A DNA stretch of 6,734 nucleotides, taken from Phyllobacteriaceae bacterium. Its GTDB lineage: Bacteria; Pseudomonadota; Alphaproteobacteria; Rhizobiales; Rhizobiaceae. A program made the translations under genes and the position numbers. Where the stretch lies: assembly GCA_024645155.1 (NCBI GenBank), contig JAHEGF010000003.1:29753-36486 (forward strand). Reading direction: 5' to 3'. Within the stretch, counting starts at the first letter, position 1. Every line of letters starts with the position of its first letter. Below the pieces are notes generated by a model that did no database searches, was not told where the DNA came from, and worked only from the letters and a program-made list of their open reading frames with translations. Below, one piece after another: positions 1-6,036 of the stretch.

Positions 1-100
1 CCAGTTCGGCGCAAAGCTGCATTTGATGGGAGTGATAGCGTCTTAACGTCTCGATAACGTCGGCGAAACTGTTATCTTTCGAGGTCTCCGCGGAAGGCAT
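1..100 (-). CDS. Partial divergent gene, possibly hemerythrin-domain protein (N-terminal 33 residues only)
   Basis: Reading the minus strand from an ATG at 100-98 gives 33 open codons running off the left edge of the window: MPSAETSKDNSFADVIETLR, then RYHSHQMQLCAEL. Upstream of the ATG, on the same strand, is an AGGAG-type ribosome binding site at about 114-118. The spacing of about 12 nt is a little long. The string 'LRRYHSHQMQLCAELE' resembles the first helix of small bacterial hemerythrin-like proteins, where an early His would be an iron ligand. That is recognition from memory on a very short fragment. Hemerythrin-like proteins bind O2 or respond to oxygen or NO, and they are plausible neighbours of an FNR-controlled oxidase. 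The gene is transcribed away from ccoN and shares its 263-nt intergenic region. That a coding region exists is fairly likely; the function is uncertain. Confidence 0.5.
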   Translation of the reverse strand, partial: MPSAETSKDNSFADVIETLRRYHSHQMQLCAEL

Positions 101-256
101 GTTCGATGCCTGCTCCTCTAATGCCAGCGACCGGGCAATTTTCAATTCGGACACGTCCCCCCGGTCGGGTTGCATATGCCCTAAATACAGGCGAAATCCG
201 CTATTTTGCGTTTCCCGCCATGACGTCACATAGTGGCGAAGGCAAAGTTTCGTGCT

Positions 257-270
257 TTGACATGAATCAA
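257..270. promoter_or_regulatory. FNR/FixK-type anaerobox upstream of ccoN
   Basis: The sequence TTGACATGAATCAA matches the FNR/FixK/Anr consensus TTGAT-N4-ATCAA at 9 of 10 defined bases; only the fifth base differs (C for T, common in this family). Its centre at 263.5 lies about 100 nt before the ccoN start. If it acts as a class II site (centre near -41.5), transcription would begin near position 305 and leave a leader of about 59 nt. I see no strong -10 hexamer there; TGCAGT at 291-296 is a weak candidate, and weak -10 elements are usual for activator-dependent promoters. Control of ccoNOQP by FNR-family regulators under low oxygen is well established in alphaproteobacteria. The site could also serve the divergent gene, whose start is about 163 nt away on the other side. 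Confidence 0.85.
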
Positions 271-363
271 TGTAGGGAGCAGGTGCCGGGTGCAGTGCTT
301 GGCGTTGAGGTGGCCACGGCTGCCTGCTAATGATTCCGCCAAAAAGGAACTGGGGACATCACA

Positions 364-1983
364 ATGAAATTCGGAATTGAAACGGTGATGCTGGGGCTCG
401 CCACCTTTCTCGCCTTGCTTGGAGCGGCCTTTGCACACGACGAGCTGTTTCGCGCGCATGCGTGGGTGCTGTTTGCCGTCCTGTTGATCGCAACGGTGAT
501 TTTGATGCGCAAGATCACCTTCGCGCCGGCAGGGCAGGCTGCCGAGGCAGAGGAACAGGGCTACAATGACGACATACTGCGATATGGTGTCATTGTCACA
601 ATGTTCTGGGGCGTTGTCGGCTTTCTGGTCGGTGTCGTTGTCGCCGCTCAGCTTTCATGGCCGGACCTGAATATCGAGCCATGGTTCAATTTCGGGCGGA
701 TGCGCCCGCTGCACACTTCGGCGGTCATTTTTGCCTTTGGCGGAACAGCCCTGATCACCACCAGTTTCCACGTCGTGCAGCGCACCTGCCACGCACGGCT
801 GTTTGGCGGCAATCTGGCGTGGTTCGTTTTCTGGGGCTACCAGCTGTTCATCGTGCTGGCAGCAACCGGTTACCTGCTGGGCATCACGCAGTCCCGCGAA
901 TATGCCGAACCGGAATGGTATGTCGATCTGTGGCTGACGATCGTTTGGGTCGCCTATCTGATCGTGTTCCTCGGCACGCTGATCAAGCGCAAGGAACCGC
1001 ATATCTATGTCGCCAACTGGTTCTACCTTTCCTTCATTGTCACCGTTGCCATGCTGCACGTGGTCAATAACCTGGCGATTCCGGTGTCGTTCCTCGGGGT
1101 CAAAAGCTACTCGGTCTTTGCCGGTGTCCAGGACGCACTGACCCAATGGTGGTACGGCCACAATGCGGTCGGCTTCTTCCTCACCGCAGGCTTTCTCGGC
1201 ATGATGTATTACTACATCCCCAAGCAGGCCAACCGGCCGGTTTATTCCTACCGGCTGTCGATCGTCCATTTCTGGTCGCTGATCTTCCTGTACATCTGGG
1301 CGGGTCCGCACCACCTGCACTACACGGCTCTGCCCGACTGGGCGCAAACACTCGGCATGGTATTCTCGATCATGCTGTGGATGCCGTCGTGGGGTGGCAT
1401 GATCAACGGTCTGATGACACTTTCGGGCGCGTGGGACAAACTGCGGACCGACCCGATCATCCGCATGATGGTGCTGGCGCTGGCGTTTTACGGAATGTCG
1501 ACGTTTGAAGGACCGATGATGTCGATCAAATCGGTCAATTCACTGTCCCACTACACCGACTGGACCATCGGCCACGTCCATTCCGGAGCGCTCGGCTGGG
1601 TCGGCATGATCTCGTTTGGCGCCATCTATTATCTTGTGCCGATCCTGTGGGGCCGCGAACGGCTTTATTCGCTGCGCCTGGTCAACTGGCACCTGTGGCT
1701 CGCCACACTCGGCATCGTTGTTTACGCGGCAGTCCTGTGGGTTGCCGGCATCACGCAGGGGCTGATGTGGCGCGAATATGATGACCAGGGTTTCCTGGTG
1801 AACTCGTTTGTCGACACCGTAACGGCCATTCATCCCGAATATGTCATGCGCACATTCGGCGGCTTGCTGTTCCTTCTTGGAGCACTGGTCATGGCCTACA
1901 ACCTCTACAGAACAATCAAGGGTGATATCCGCGAGGAGGCCCCGATGGGGGGTGAAGCTCCTGCAATGTCACCGGCCGAGTGA
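364..1983 (+). CDS. ccoN: cbb3-type cytochrome c oxidase subunit I, CcoN (FixN)
   Basis: Catalytic subunit in the cytoplasmic membrane. It reduces O2 to water at a heme b3-CuB centre, with electrons arriving through a low-spin heme b. The 539-residue protein is a polytopic heme-copper oxidase subunit. Expected ligands are present: H117 (in RPLHTS) and H406 for low-spin heme b, H404 (in IGHVHSG) for heme b3, and H266 (WYGHN), H316 and H317 (GPHHLHY) for CuB. Y310, six residues before the HH pair, sits where cbb3 enzymes have the cross-linked active-site tyrosine, and E382 (FEGPMM) is the conserved acidic residue. The N-terminal 60 or so residues add two membrane segments (about 5-24 and 33-49), as in rhizobial FixN and unlike the shorter pseudomonad form. 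The ATG at 364 follows GGGGA (352-356, about 7 nt) and AAGGA (344-348). It is the first gene of the operon, 11 nt before ccoO. Confidence 0.98.
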   Translation: MKFGIETVMLGLATFLALLGAAFAHDELFRAHAWVLFAVLLIATVILMRKITFAPAGQAAEAEEQGYNDDILRYGVIVTMFWGVVGFLVGVVVAAQLSWPDLNIEPWFNFGRMRPLHTSAVIFAFGGTALITTSFHVVQRTCHARLFGGNLAWFVFWGYQLFIVLAATGYLLGITQSREYAEPEWYVDLWLTIVWVAYLIVFLGTLIKRKEPHIYVANWFYLSFIVTVAMLHVVNNLAIPVSFLGVKSYSVFAGVQDALTQWWYGHNAVGFFLTAGFLGMMYYYIPKQANRPVYSYRLSIVHFWSLIFLYIWAGPHHLHYTALPDWAQTLGMVFSIMLWMPSWGGMINGLMTLSGAWDKLRTDPIIRMMVLALAFYGMSTFEGPMMSIKSVNSLSHYTDWTIGHVHSGALGWVGMISFGAIYYLVPILWGRERLYSLRLVNWHLWLATLGIVVYAAVLWVAGITQGLMWREYDDQGFLVNSFVDTVTAIHPEYVMRTFGGLLFLLGALVMAYNLYRTIKGDIREEAPMGGEAPAMSPAE

Positions 1984-1994
1984 GGGAGACGACA

Positions 1995-2726
1995 ATGTCC
2001 ATACTTAACAGACACGGCGCGGTAGAACGCAACGCAACCCTCCTCCTGGTCCTGTCACTGGTCGTGGTCCTGATCGGCGGCATCGTTGAGATCGTGCCGC
2101 TTTTCTATCTCAAGAACACGATCGAGAAAGTCGAGGGCATGCGCCCCTACACACCGCTGGAGCTGGCGGGACGCAATATCTACATCCGCGAGGGGTGTTA
2201 TGTATGCCACAGCCAGATGATTCGTCCGTTCCGCGATGAAGTGGAACGTTACGGCCACTATTCGCTGGCTGCCGAAAGCATGTATGACCACCCGTTCCAG
2301 TGGGGCTCGAAGCGCACCGGGCCCGACCTGGCGCGGGTCGGCGGCCGGTATTCAGACGAATGGCATGTGGTCCACCTGAAAGAGCCCCGCGATGTCGTTC
2401 CCGAATCGATCATGCCGAGCTACTCTTTCCTGGCAAGGACCAATCTTTCCTACAAGAACTTCGAGGATCACCTGGTTGCAAACCGCATGGTCGGCGTGCC
2501 GTACAGTGATGACATGATCGAAAACGCCGTTGCGGACCTGATGGCGCAGGCCGATCCGGACGCCGACTCCTCGGGCCTGGCGGAACGTTATGCAAAGGCG
2601 TCGGTTCGCGATTTCGACGGCAATCCGCAAATGCTTTCGGAGATGGATGCGCTGATAGCCTACATGCAAATGCTCGGCACGCTTGTCGACTTCACGGCCT
2701 ACAAGGCCGAAGAAAACCTGCGTTAG
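1995..2726 (+). CDS. ccoO: cbb3-type cytochrome c oxidase subunit II, CcoO (FixO), mono-heme cytochrome c
   Basis: Membrane-anchored mono-heme c subunit that passes electrons from CcoP to CcoN. It has 243 residues, typical of the family. One N-terminal membrane helix (about residues 14-36) places the rest in the periplasm. The heme c motif CYVCH is at C68, C71 and H72, followed by SQMIRPF. The likely distal ligand is M140 in IMPSY. Other family signatures are EGCYVCHSQ, the stretch WGSKRTGPDLARVGGRYSDEW and PRDVVPES. A GTG at 1980 in the same frame would add five residues. I prefer the ATG at 1995 because GGGAG (1984-1988) lies 6 nt before it and the protein then starts MSILNRHGAVERN, like other CcoO proteins. 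It begins 11 nt after the ccoN stop and ends 9 nt before ccoQ. No defects are seen. Confidence 0.97.
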   Translation: MSILNRHGAVERNATLLLVLSLVVVLIGGIVEIVPLFYLKNTIEKVEGMRPYTPLELAGRNIYIREGCYVCHSQMIRPFRDEVERYGHYSLAAESMYDHPFQWGSKRTGPDLARVGGRYSDEWHVVHLKEPRDVVPESIMPSYSFLARTNLSYKNFEDHLVANRMVGVPYSDDMIENAVADLMAQADPDADSSGLAERYAKASVRDFDGNPQMLSEMDALIAYMQMLGTLVDFTAYKAEENLR

Positions 2727-2735
2727 GAGGCGGGA

Positions 2736-2900
2736 ATGGATTACGAAACATTGCGCCACCTCGCAGACAGCTGGGGTCTGTTGTACCTGTTCATCGTGTT
2801 TGTCGGCATTGTGGCATACACCTTCCGGCCGGGCTCGAAAGCCAAGGCTGACCGGATCGCACAAATACCGCTCAATGAGGAATACAAAAATGGCGAATAA
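2736..2900 (+). CDS. ccoQ: cbb3-type cytochrome c oxidase small subunit, CcoQ (FixQ)
   Basis: Small 54-residue protein beginning MDYETLRHLADSWGLLYLF. One membrane helix spans about residues 13-30 (WGLLYLFIVFVGIVAYTF), followed by a short basic, polar cytoplasmic tail that includes FRPGSKAKAD and ends IPLNEEYKNGE. This matches CcoQ in size, in the FRPG motif after the helix and in position between ccoO and ccoP. CcoQ is not catalytic; it is reported to help CcoP associate with or remain stable in the complex. A strong GGAGG (2727-2731) starts directly after the ccoO stop, 4-5 nt before the ATG, though its spacing is rather short. The 3' end overlaps ccoP by 11 nt in a different frame, which suggests translational coupling. 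The gene is easily missed because of its size. Confidence 0.95.
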   Translation: MDYETLRHLADSWGLLYLFIVFVGIVAYTFRPGSKAKADRIAQIPLNEEYKNGE

Positions 2901-3759
2901 GGACATAGACGAACTGAGCGGCATTGAGACAACCGGCCACGAATGGGACGGGATCCGAGAACTCAACAACCCGTTGCCGCGCTGGTGGGTGTGGACCTAC
3001 TACCTGACGATCCTGTTTGCCGTCGGATACGTTATCTACTACCCGGCCATTCCGTTGATCGAGGGATCGACAATGGGCATTTCCGGCCAGACGAACCGCA
3101 GTGTAGTCGAACAGGAACTTGCGGCAGTCAGCGCTGCGAAGGCGGATCTCGTATCCAAAATCGAATCGAGCGGACTGGAAGACATTCGTGCCAACGAGGA
3201 CCTTTACCGTTTTGCCGTTGCCGGTGGCGGTTCGCTATTCAAGGTCTATTGCTCGCAGTGTCACGGATCGGGCGCGCAAGGGGCTCCCGGATACCCGAAC
3301 CTCAATGACGATGACTGGCTTTGGGGCGGTGATCTCGAAACGCTGTACACGACGATTGCCCATGGGGTGCGCAACGAACAAAGCGATGATGCACGCGTAT
3401 CGGAGATGCCAGCCTATGGCGCCGACGAGTTGCTGGATAGCGAACAGATCGGGCAAGTTGCGCAATATGTGCTGAAACTTTCCGGCCAGGAGCACGACGA
3501 TGCCGCAGCCGAGGAAGGTATGGTGGTGTATGAAGAAAACTGCGCCGCCTGTCATGGCGAGGACGGAACCGGTGGCCGTGACTTCGGGGCGCCGAACCTG
3601 GCTGACGCGATCTGGCTTTATGGCGGCACTGGCGAGATGATTGCGCGCCAGGTAAACAAACCGCGCCACGGCGTGATGCCCGCATGGGCCGGGCGCCTGG
3701 GTGACGTCGGCGTCAAACAGCTTGCGCTTTATGTCCACAGTCTTGGCGGTGGCGAATAG
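2890..3759 (+). CDS. ccoP: cbb3-type cytochrome c oxidase subunit III, CcoP (FixP), di-heme cytochrome c
   Basis: Di-heme membrane-anchored cytochrome c, the entry point for electrons from soluble or membrane c-type cytochromes. It has 289 residues. The cytoplasmic N-terminus carries the family signature TTGHEWDGIRELNNPLPRWW (residues 14-33), followed by a membrane helix (about 33-57, WVWTYYLTILFAVGYVIYYP) and a periplasmic region. Heme c motifs are CSQCH (C121, C124, H125) and CAACH (C218, C221, H222). Likely axial methionines are M173 (EMPAYG) and M263 (VMPAW). The ATG at 2890 lies inside the end of ccoQ and is preceded by GAGGAA (2877-2882), 7 nt upstream. The frame stays open upstream to 2683, but that extension lacks CcoP character and covers ccoQ. 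It is the last structural gene; a hairpin follows 27 nt after the stop. Confidence 0.97.
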   Translation: MANKDIDELSGIETTGHEWDGIRELNNPLPRWWVWTYYLTILFAVGYVIYYPAIPLIEGSTMGISGQTNRSVVEQELAAVSAAKADLVSKIESSGLEDIRANEDLYRFAVAGGGSLFKVYCSQCHGSGAQGAPGYPNLNDDDWLWGGDLETLYTTIAHGVRNEQSDDARVSEMPAYGADELLDSEQIGQVAQYVLKLSGQEHDDAAAEEGMVVYEENCAACHGEDGTGGRDFGAPNLADAIWLYGGTGEMIARQVNKPRHGVMPAWAGRLGDVGVKQLALYVHSLGGGE

Positions 3760-3786
3760 TTCAACTGCCGGGATCCCGCCGAAGCA

Positions 3787-3807
3787 ACCGGTCCTTTGCG
3801 GACCGGT
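3787..3807 (+). terminator. Hairpin after ccoP; possible weak terminator or mRNA 3' stabiliser
   Basis: A perfect 8-bp inverted repeat, ACCGGTCC (3787-3794) and GGACCGGT (3800-3807), encloses a 5-nt loop TTTGC. It lies 27 nt after the ccoP stop. No run of T follows; the next bases are GC-rich (CGGCGCCGGCGCG), so it is not a canonical rho-independent terminator. Possible roles are partial termination between the structural and assembly genes, or protecting the ccoNOQP message from 3' decay, which would give more structural subunit than assembly protein. The structure is read directly; the role is inferred. Confidence 0.4.
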
Positions 3808-3837
3808 CGGCGCCGGCGCGTTGCGGGAACAGGCTGT

Positions 3838-3851
3838 TTGACGCAGATTGA
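3838..3851. promoter_or_regulatory. Degenerate FNR/FixK-like box upstream of ccoG
   Basis: TTGACGCAGATTGA fits TTGAT-N4-ATCAA at 7 of 10 defined positions: the left half-site is good (4/5) and the right half ATTGA is weak (3/5). A further TTGAC begins at 3848, exactly 10 bp after the first. The centre at 3844.5 is 72 nt before the preferred ccoG start, a plausible distance for an FNR-family activator site. ccoGHIS operons in related bacteria often have their own FNR/FixK site, which supports the call. The weak right half means affinity may be low, or another sequence may drive the promoter. Confidence 0.42.
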
Positions 3852-3903
3852 CATGAACTGTGCCCGCGAACGGGTGCATGATAGGCTATCTTCAGCGCCG
3901 TAC

Positions 3904-3909
3904 GGAGAG
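3904..3909 (+). promoter_or_regulatory. Ribosome binding site supporting the GTG start of ccoG
   Basis: GGAGAG lies 7 nt before a GTG at 3917. The alternative ATG at 3878 has only a weak purine stretch (CGGG, 3871-3874) in front, and the GTG at 3860 has none. The site therefore favours initiation at 3917. Confidence 0.6.
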
Positions 3910-3916
3910 CGCAGCA

Positions 3917-5530
3917 GTGCATACGGAAATTGACACCGACCAGTCAGACAAGGCAGCGGTACAGCGCATTGACGTGGAAGCGGTCAATGCCAAGGAAACC
4001 CGCGTACTCTACGCGGCGCGCAAGAAGATTTTTCCCAAACGGGCCGAAGGCTGGTTCCGCCACCTGAAGTGGTGGATCATGGCGATCACACTTGGCATCT
4101 ACTACCTGACACCGTGGATACGATGGGACCGGGGGCCCTACGCGCCGGACCAGGCGGTTCTTGTAGATCTTGCCCACCGGCGTTTCTATTTCTTCTTTAT
4201 CGAAATCTGGCCGCAGGAATTCTTTTTTGTTGCCGGCATGCTGGTCATGGCGGGGATCGCGCTGTTCCTGGTTACCTCGACCGTCGGCCGTGCATGGTGC
4301 GGCTATACCTGTCCGCAAACGGTATGGGTCGACCTGTTCGTTGCCGTGGAGCGATTTGTTGAGGGCGACCGTGGGGCGCGTATCCGGCTTGATGCCGCTC
4401 CGATGAGCCGGTCCAAGTTCATCAAGCGTACCGTCAAGCATATCCTGTTTCTGGTGATTTCGTTCGCCACGGGCGGCGCGTGGATATTCTATTTCGCCGA
4501 TGCTCCGACGCTGCTTCTCGATTTTGTCACCGGACAGGCGCCGTTTGTCGCCTATGCGACGGTTGCCGTGCTGACGGTCACCACCTACGTGCTTGGCGGG
4601 CTGATGCGCGAACAGGTCTGCACCTACATGTGCCCGTGGCCGCGCATCCAGGCTGCGATGCTCGACGAAAATTCACTGACCGTGACCTATAATGACTGGC
4701 GCGGCGAGCCGCGCTCGCGCCATCGCAAGAAGATGCAGGCCGAGGGTCATCTCGTCGGCGATTGCGTCGATTGCAATGCCTGTGTTGCTGTGTGCCCGAT
4801 GGGTATCGATATCCGCGACGGCCAGCAGCTTGAATGCATAACCTGCGCGCTGTGCATTGATGCCTGTGACAACATCATGGGCAAGATCGGCAAGGAACAC
4901 GGACTCATATCCTATGCGACGCTAAGCGAATACAATTCCAACATGGTGATTTCGGGCGCGCCGCTGGTCAATGTCGACGGCGACCGCGTATTCGACCGCA
5001 CAAAACTCGATCCGGCGAAGGTGCGCGACCCCGACGGCAATTTCAATCCGGCGCTCAAGCACACGACCTGGCGGTCCTTCATCAGGCCAAGGACAATCAT
5101 CTATGCCGGGTTCTATTCACTGATCGGCATTGCGCTTCTCGTTGCGCTCGGATTGCGCTCCAGGCTCGATATCTCGGTCCGCCCGGACCGCAATCCGGTG
5201 TTCGTCGTGCTTTCCGATGGTTCGATCCGCAACGGATATCAGCTCAACATCCGAAACATGATAACGCAGCCGCGGCGTTTCGATGTCTCGGTTGAAGACC
5301 TGCCCGGCGCATCGATCAAGATCGCGGGAACGGACGACGAGCTTGGAAACAGGTTTTTTGCCGATGTCGATGCCGACCAGTTGCGCGCTATCCGCCTCTA
5401 TATCAAGGTGCCGCGTGACCTTCTGAAGGAGCAGAAAACGGATTTCCGTTTCATCGTCACCGAAACCGGGGGCAGCGAAACGACAAGTTACACGGCGCGT
5501 TTCGAGGCGCCAGAGGATATTGGACAATGA
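3917..5530 (+). CDS. ccoG: cbb3 oxidase assembly Fe-S protein CcoG (FixG/RdxA family), cupric reductase
   Basis: Polytopic membrane protein for cbb3 oxidase biogenesis. The family has been described as reducing Cu(II) to Cu(I) for the CcoI copper pathway. From GTG 3917 the product is 537 residues. Membrane segments lie at about 52-70, 102-122, 175-195, 211-230 and 394-413. A ferredoxin-type region has two 4Fe-4S motifs: C283, C286, C289, C293-P, and C307, C310, C313, C317. Two further conserved pairs at membrane edges are CGYTCP (C128, C132) and CTYMCP (C235, C239). Residues after about 415 form the periplasmic, Ig-like FixG C-terminal domain. I chose 3917 for its GGAGAG site. An ATG at 3878 would add 13 residues (MIGYLQRRTESAA) and cannot be excluded. 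It is separated from ccoP by 157 nt holding a hairpin and FNR-like site, and it overlaps ccoH by 4 nt. Confidence 0.95.
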   Translation: MHTEIDTDQSDKAAVQRIDVEAVNAKETRVLYAARKKIFPKRAEGWFRHLKWWIMAITLGIYYLTPWIRWDRGPYAPDQAVLVDLAHRRFYFFFIEIWPQEFFFVAGMLVMAGIALFLVTSTVGRAWCGYTCPQTVWVDLFVAVERFVEGDRGARIRLDAAPMSRSKFIKRTVKHILFLVISFATGGAWIFYFADAPTLLLDFVTGQAPFVAYATVAVLTVTTYVLGGLMREQVCTYMCPWPRIQAAMLDENSLTVTYNDWRGEPRSRHRKKMQAEGHLVGDCVDCNACVAVCPMGIDIRDGQQLECITCALCIDACDNIMGKIGKEHGLISYATLSEYNSNMVISGAPLVNVDGDRVFDRTKLDPAKVRDPDGNFNPALKHTTWRSFIRPRTIIYAGFYSLIGIALLVALGLRSRLDISVRPDRNPVFVVLSDGSIRNGYQLNIRNMITQPRRFDVSVEDLPGASIKIAGTDDELGNRFFADVDADQLRAIRLYIKVPRDLLKEQKTDFRFIVTETGGSETTSYTARFEAPEDIGQ

Positions 5531-6036
5531 CACGGTCACCCGGAAACACACCCGCTGCTGGCACATTCACCGGACGTCACATGGCGATAATCATGGTCGG
5601 ATTTTTCGGTGTGATCATTGCCGTCAACGTGACCATGGCAGTGTTTGCATCAACCAGCTGGACCGGGCTTGTAGTCAAGAACAGCTATGTGGCGAGCCAG
5701 AATTTCAATGGCGAAATGGAAATCGCCCGCAAACAGAAGGCGCGTGGCTGGAAATCGGATATTTCCTACTTCAACGGTGTTCTTTCAGTTACCGTTACCG
5801 ACGCAAGAGACGCTGCCGTCTTGCTTGATACCGTCACATCGGTTGCGGAACGGCCGTCGCACGAAGGCGAGGACCAGACTGTCGCACTGGTTCATCAGGG
5901 CGGTGGCCTTTACCGCGGAACCTTGCAGCTCAATCCCGGGCTGTGGAACCTGCGGGTCACCGGGGGTGGCCAAGAAACCCTATATCGCCGTGATCTCCGG
6001 CTGATCGTCCGCGACGGAAACGGTATACTGCAATGA
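5527..6036 (+). CDS. ccoH: cbb3 oxidase assembly protein CcoH (FixH)
   Basis: Single-span membrane protein of 169 residues needed for assembly or stability of cbb3 oxidase; in studied bacteria it associates with the oxidase and with CcoI. A short N-terminal tail (MTRSPGNTPAAGTFTGRHM) is followed by one helix (about 19-41, MAIIMVGFFGVIIAVNVTMAVF) and a periplasmic beta-rich domain. Signatures of the FixH family are TGRHM before the helix, NVTMA within it, VVKNSYVASQNFN (49-61) after it, and the C-terminal PGLWNLRV. The ATG overlaps the ccoG stop as ATGA (5527-5530), with AGAGGA (5512-5517) 9 nt upstream. Its own stop overlaps the ccoI start in the same way, so G, H and I are probably translationally coupled. 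No heme- or metal-binding motif is visible. Confidence 0.93.
   Translation: MTRSPGNTPAAGTFTGRHMAIIMVGFFGVIIAVNVTMAVFASTSWTGLVVKNSYVASQNFNGEMEIARKQKARGWKSDISYFNGVLSVTVTDARDAAVLLDTVTSVAERPSHEGEDQTVALVHQGGGLYRGTLQLNPGLWNLRVTGGGQETLYRRDLRLIVRDGNGILQ

Noticed and set aside
216..238. TGACGTCA palindrome (221-228) flanked by CGCCA / TGGCG arms in the ccoN upstream region
   Set aside because: It resembles no bacterial operator I can name for this context, and short palindromes of this kind occur by chance; kept only as a note.
106..330. A 74-codon plus-strand open frame in the intergenic region before ccoN
   Set aside because: It has no ribosome binding site or recognisable family, and it runs across the FNR box and likely ccoN promoter.
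655..1347. A 230-codon open frame on the minus strand inside ccoN
   Set aside because: It is antisense to a clearly functional ccoN, its predicted product is highly charged without recognisable domains, and it arises from the GC-rich codon pattern.
1980..1994. GTG start for ccoO five codons upstream
   Set aside because: The GGGAG ribosome binding site lies between this GTG and the ATG at 1995, and CcoO homologues begin at the MSIL-type start.
2683..2889. N-terminal extension of ccoP giving a 358-residue product
   Set aside because: The extension is the out-of-frame shadow of the ccoO end and ccoQ, and the CcoP signature begins soon after the ATG at 2890, which has its own ribosome binding site.
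3859..3878. Inverted repeat TGTGCCCG / CGGGTGCA with a CGAA loop before ccoG
   Set aside because: Only four bases per arm pair perfectly (CCCG/CGGG); the remainder needs two G-U wobbles, so it may well be chance.
3235..3879. A 214-codon minus-strand open frame across the end of ccoP and the following gap
   Set aside because: It is antisense to the heme-binding part of ccoP, has no recognisable domain, and starts inside the ccoG upstream region.
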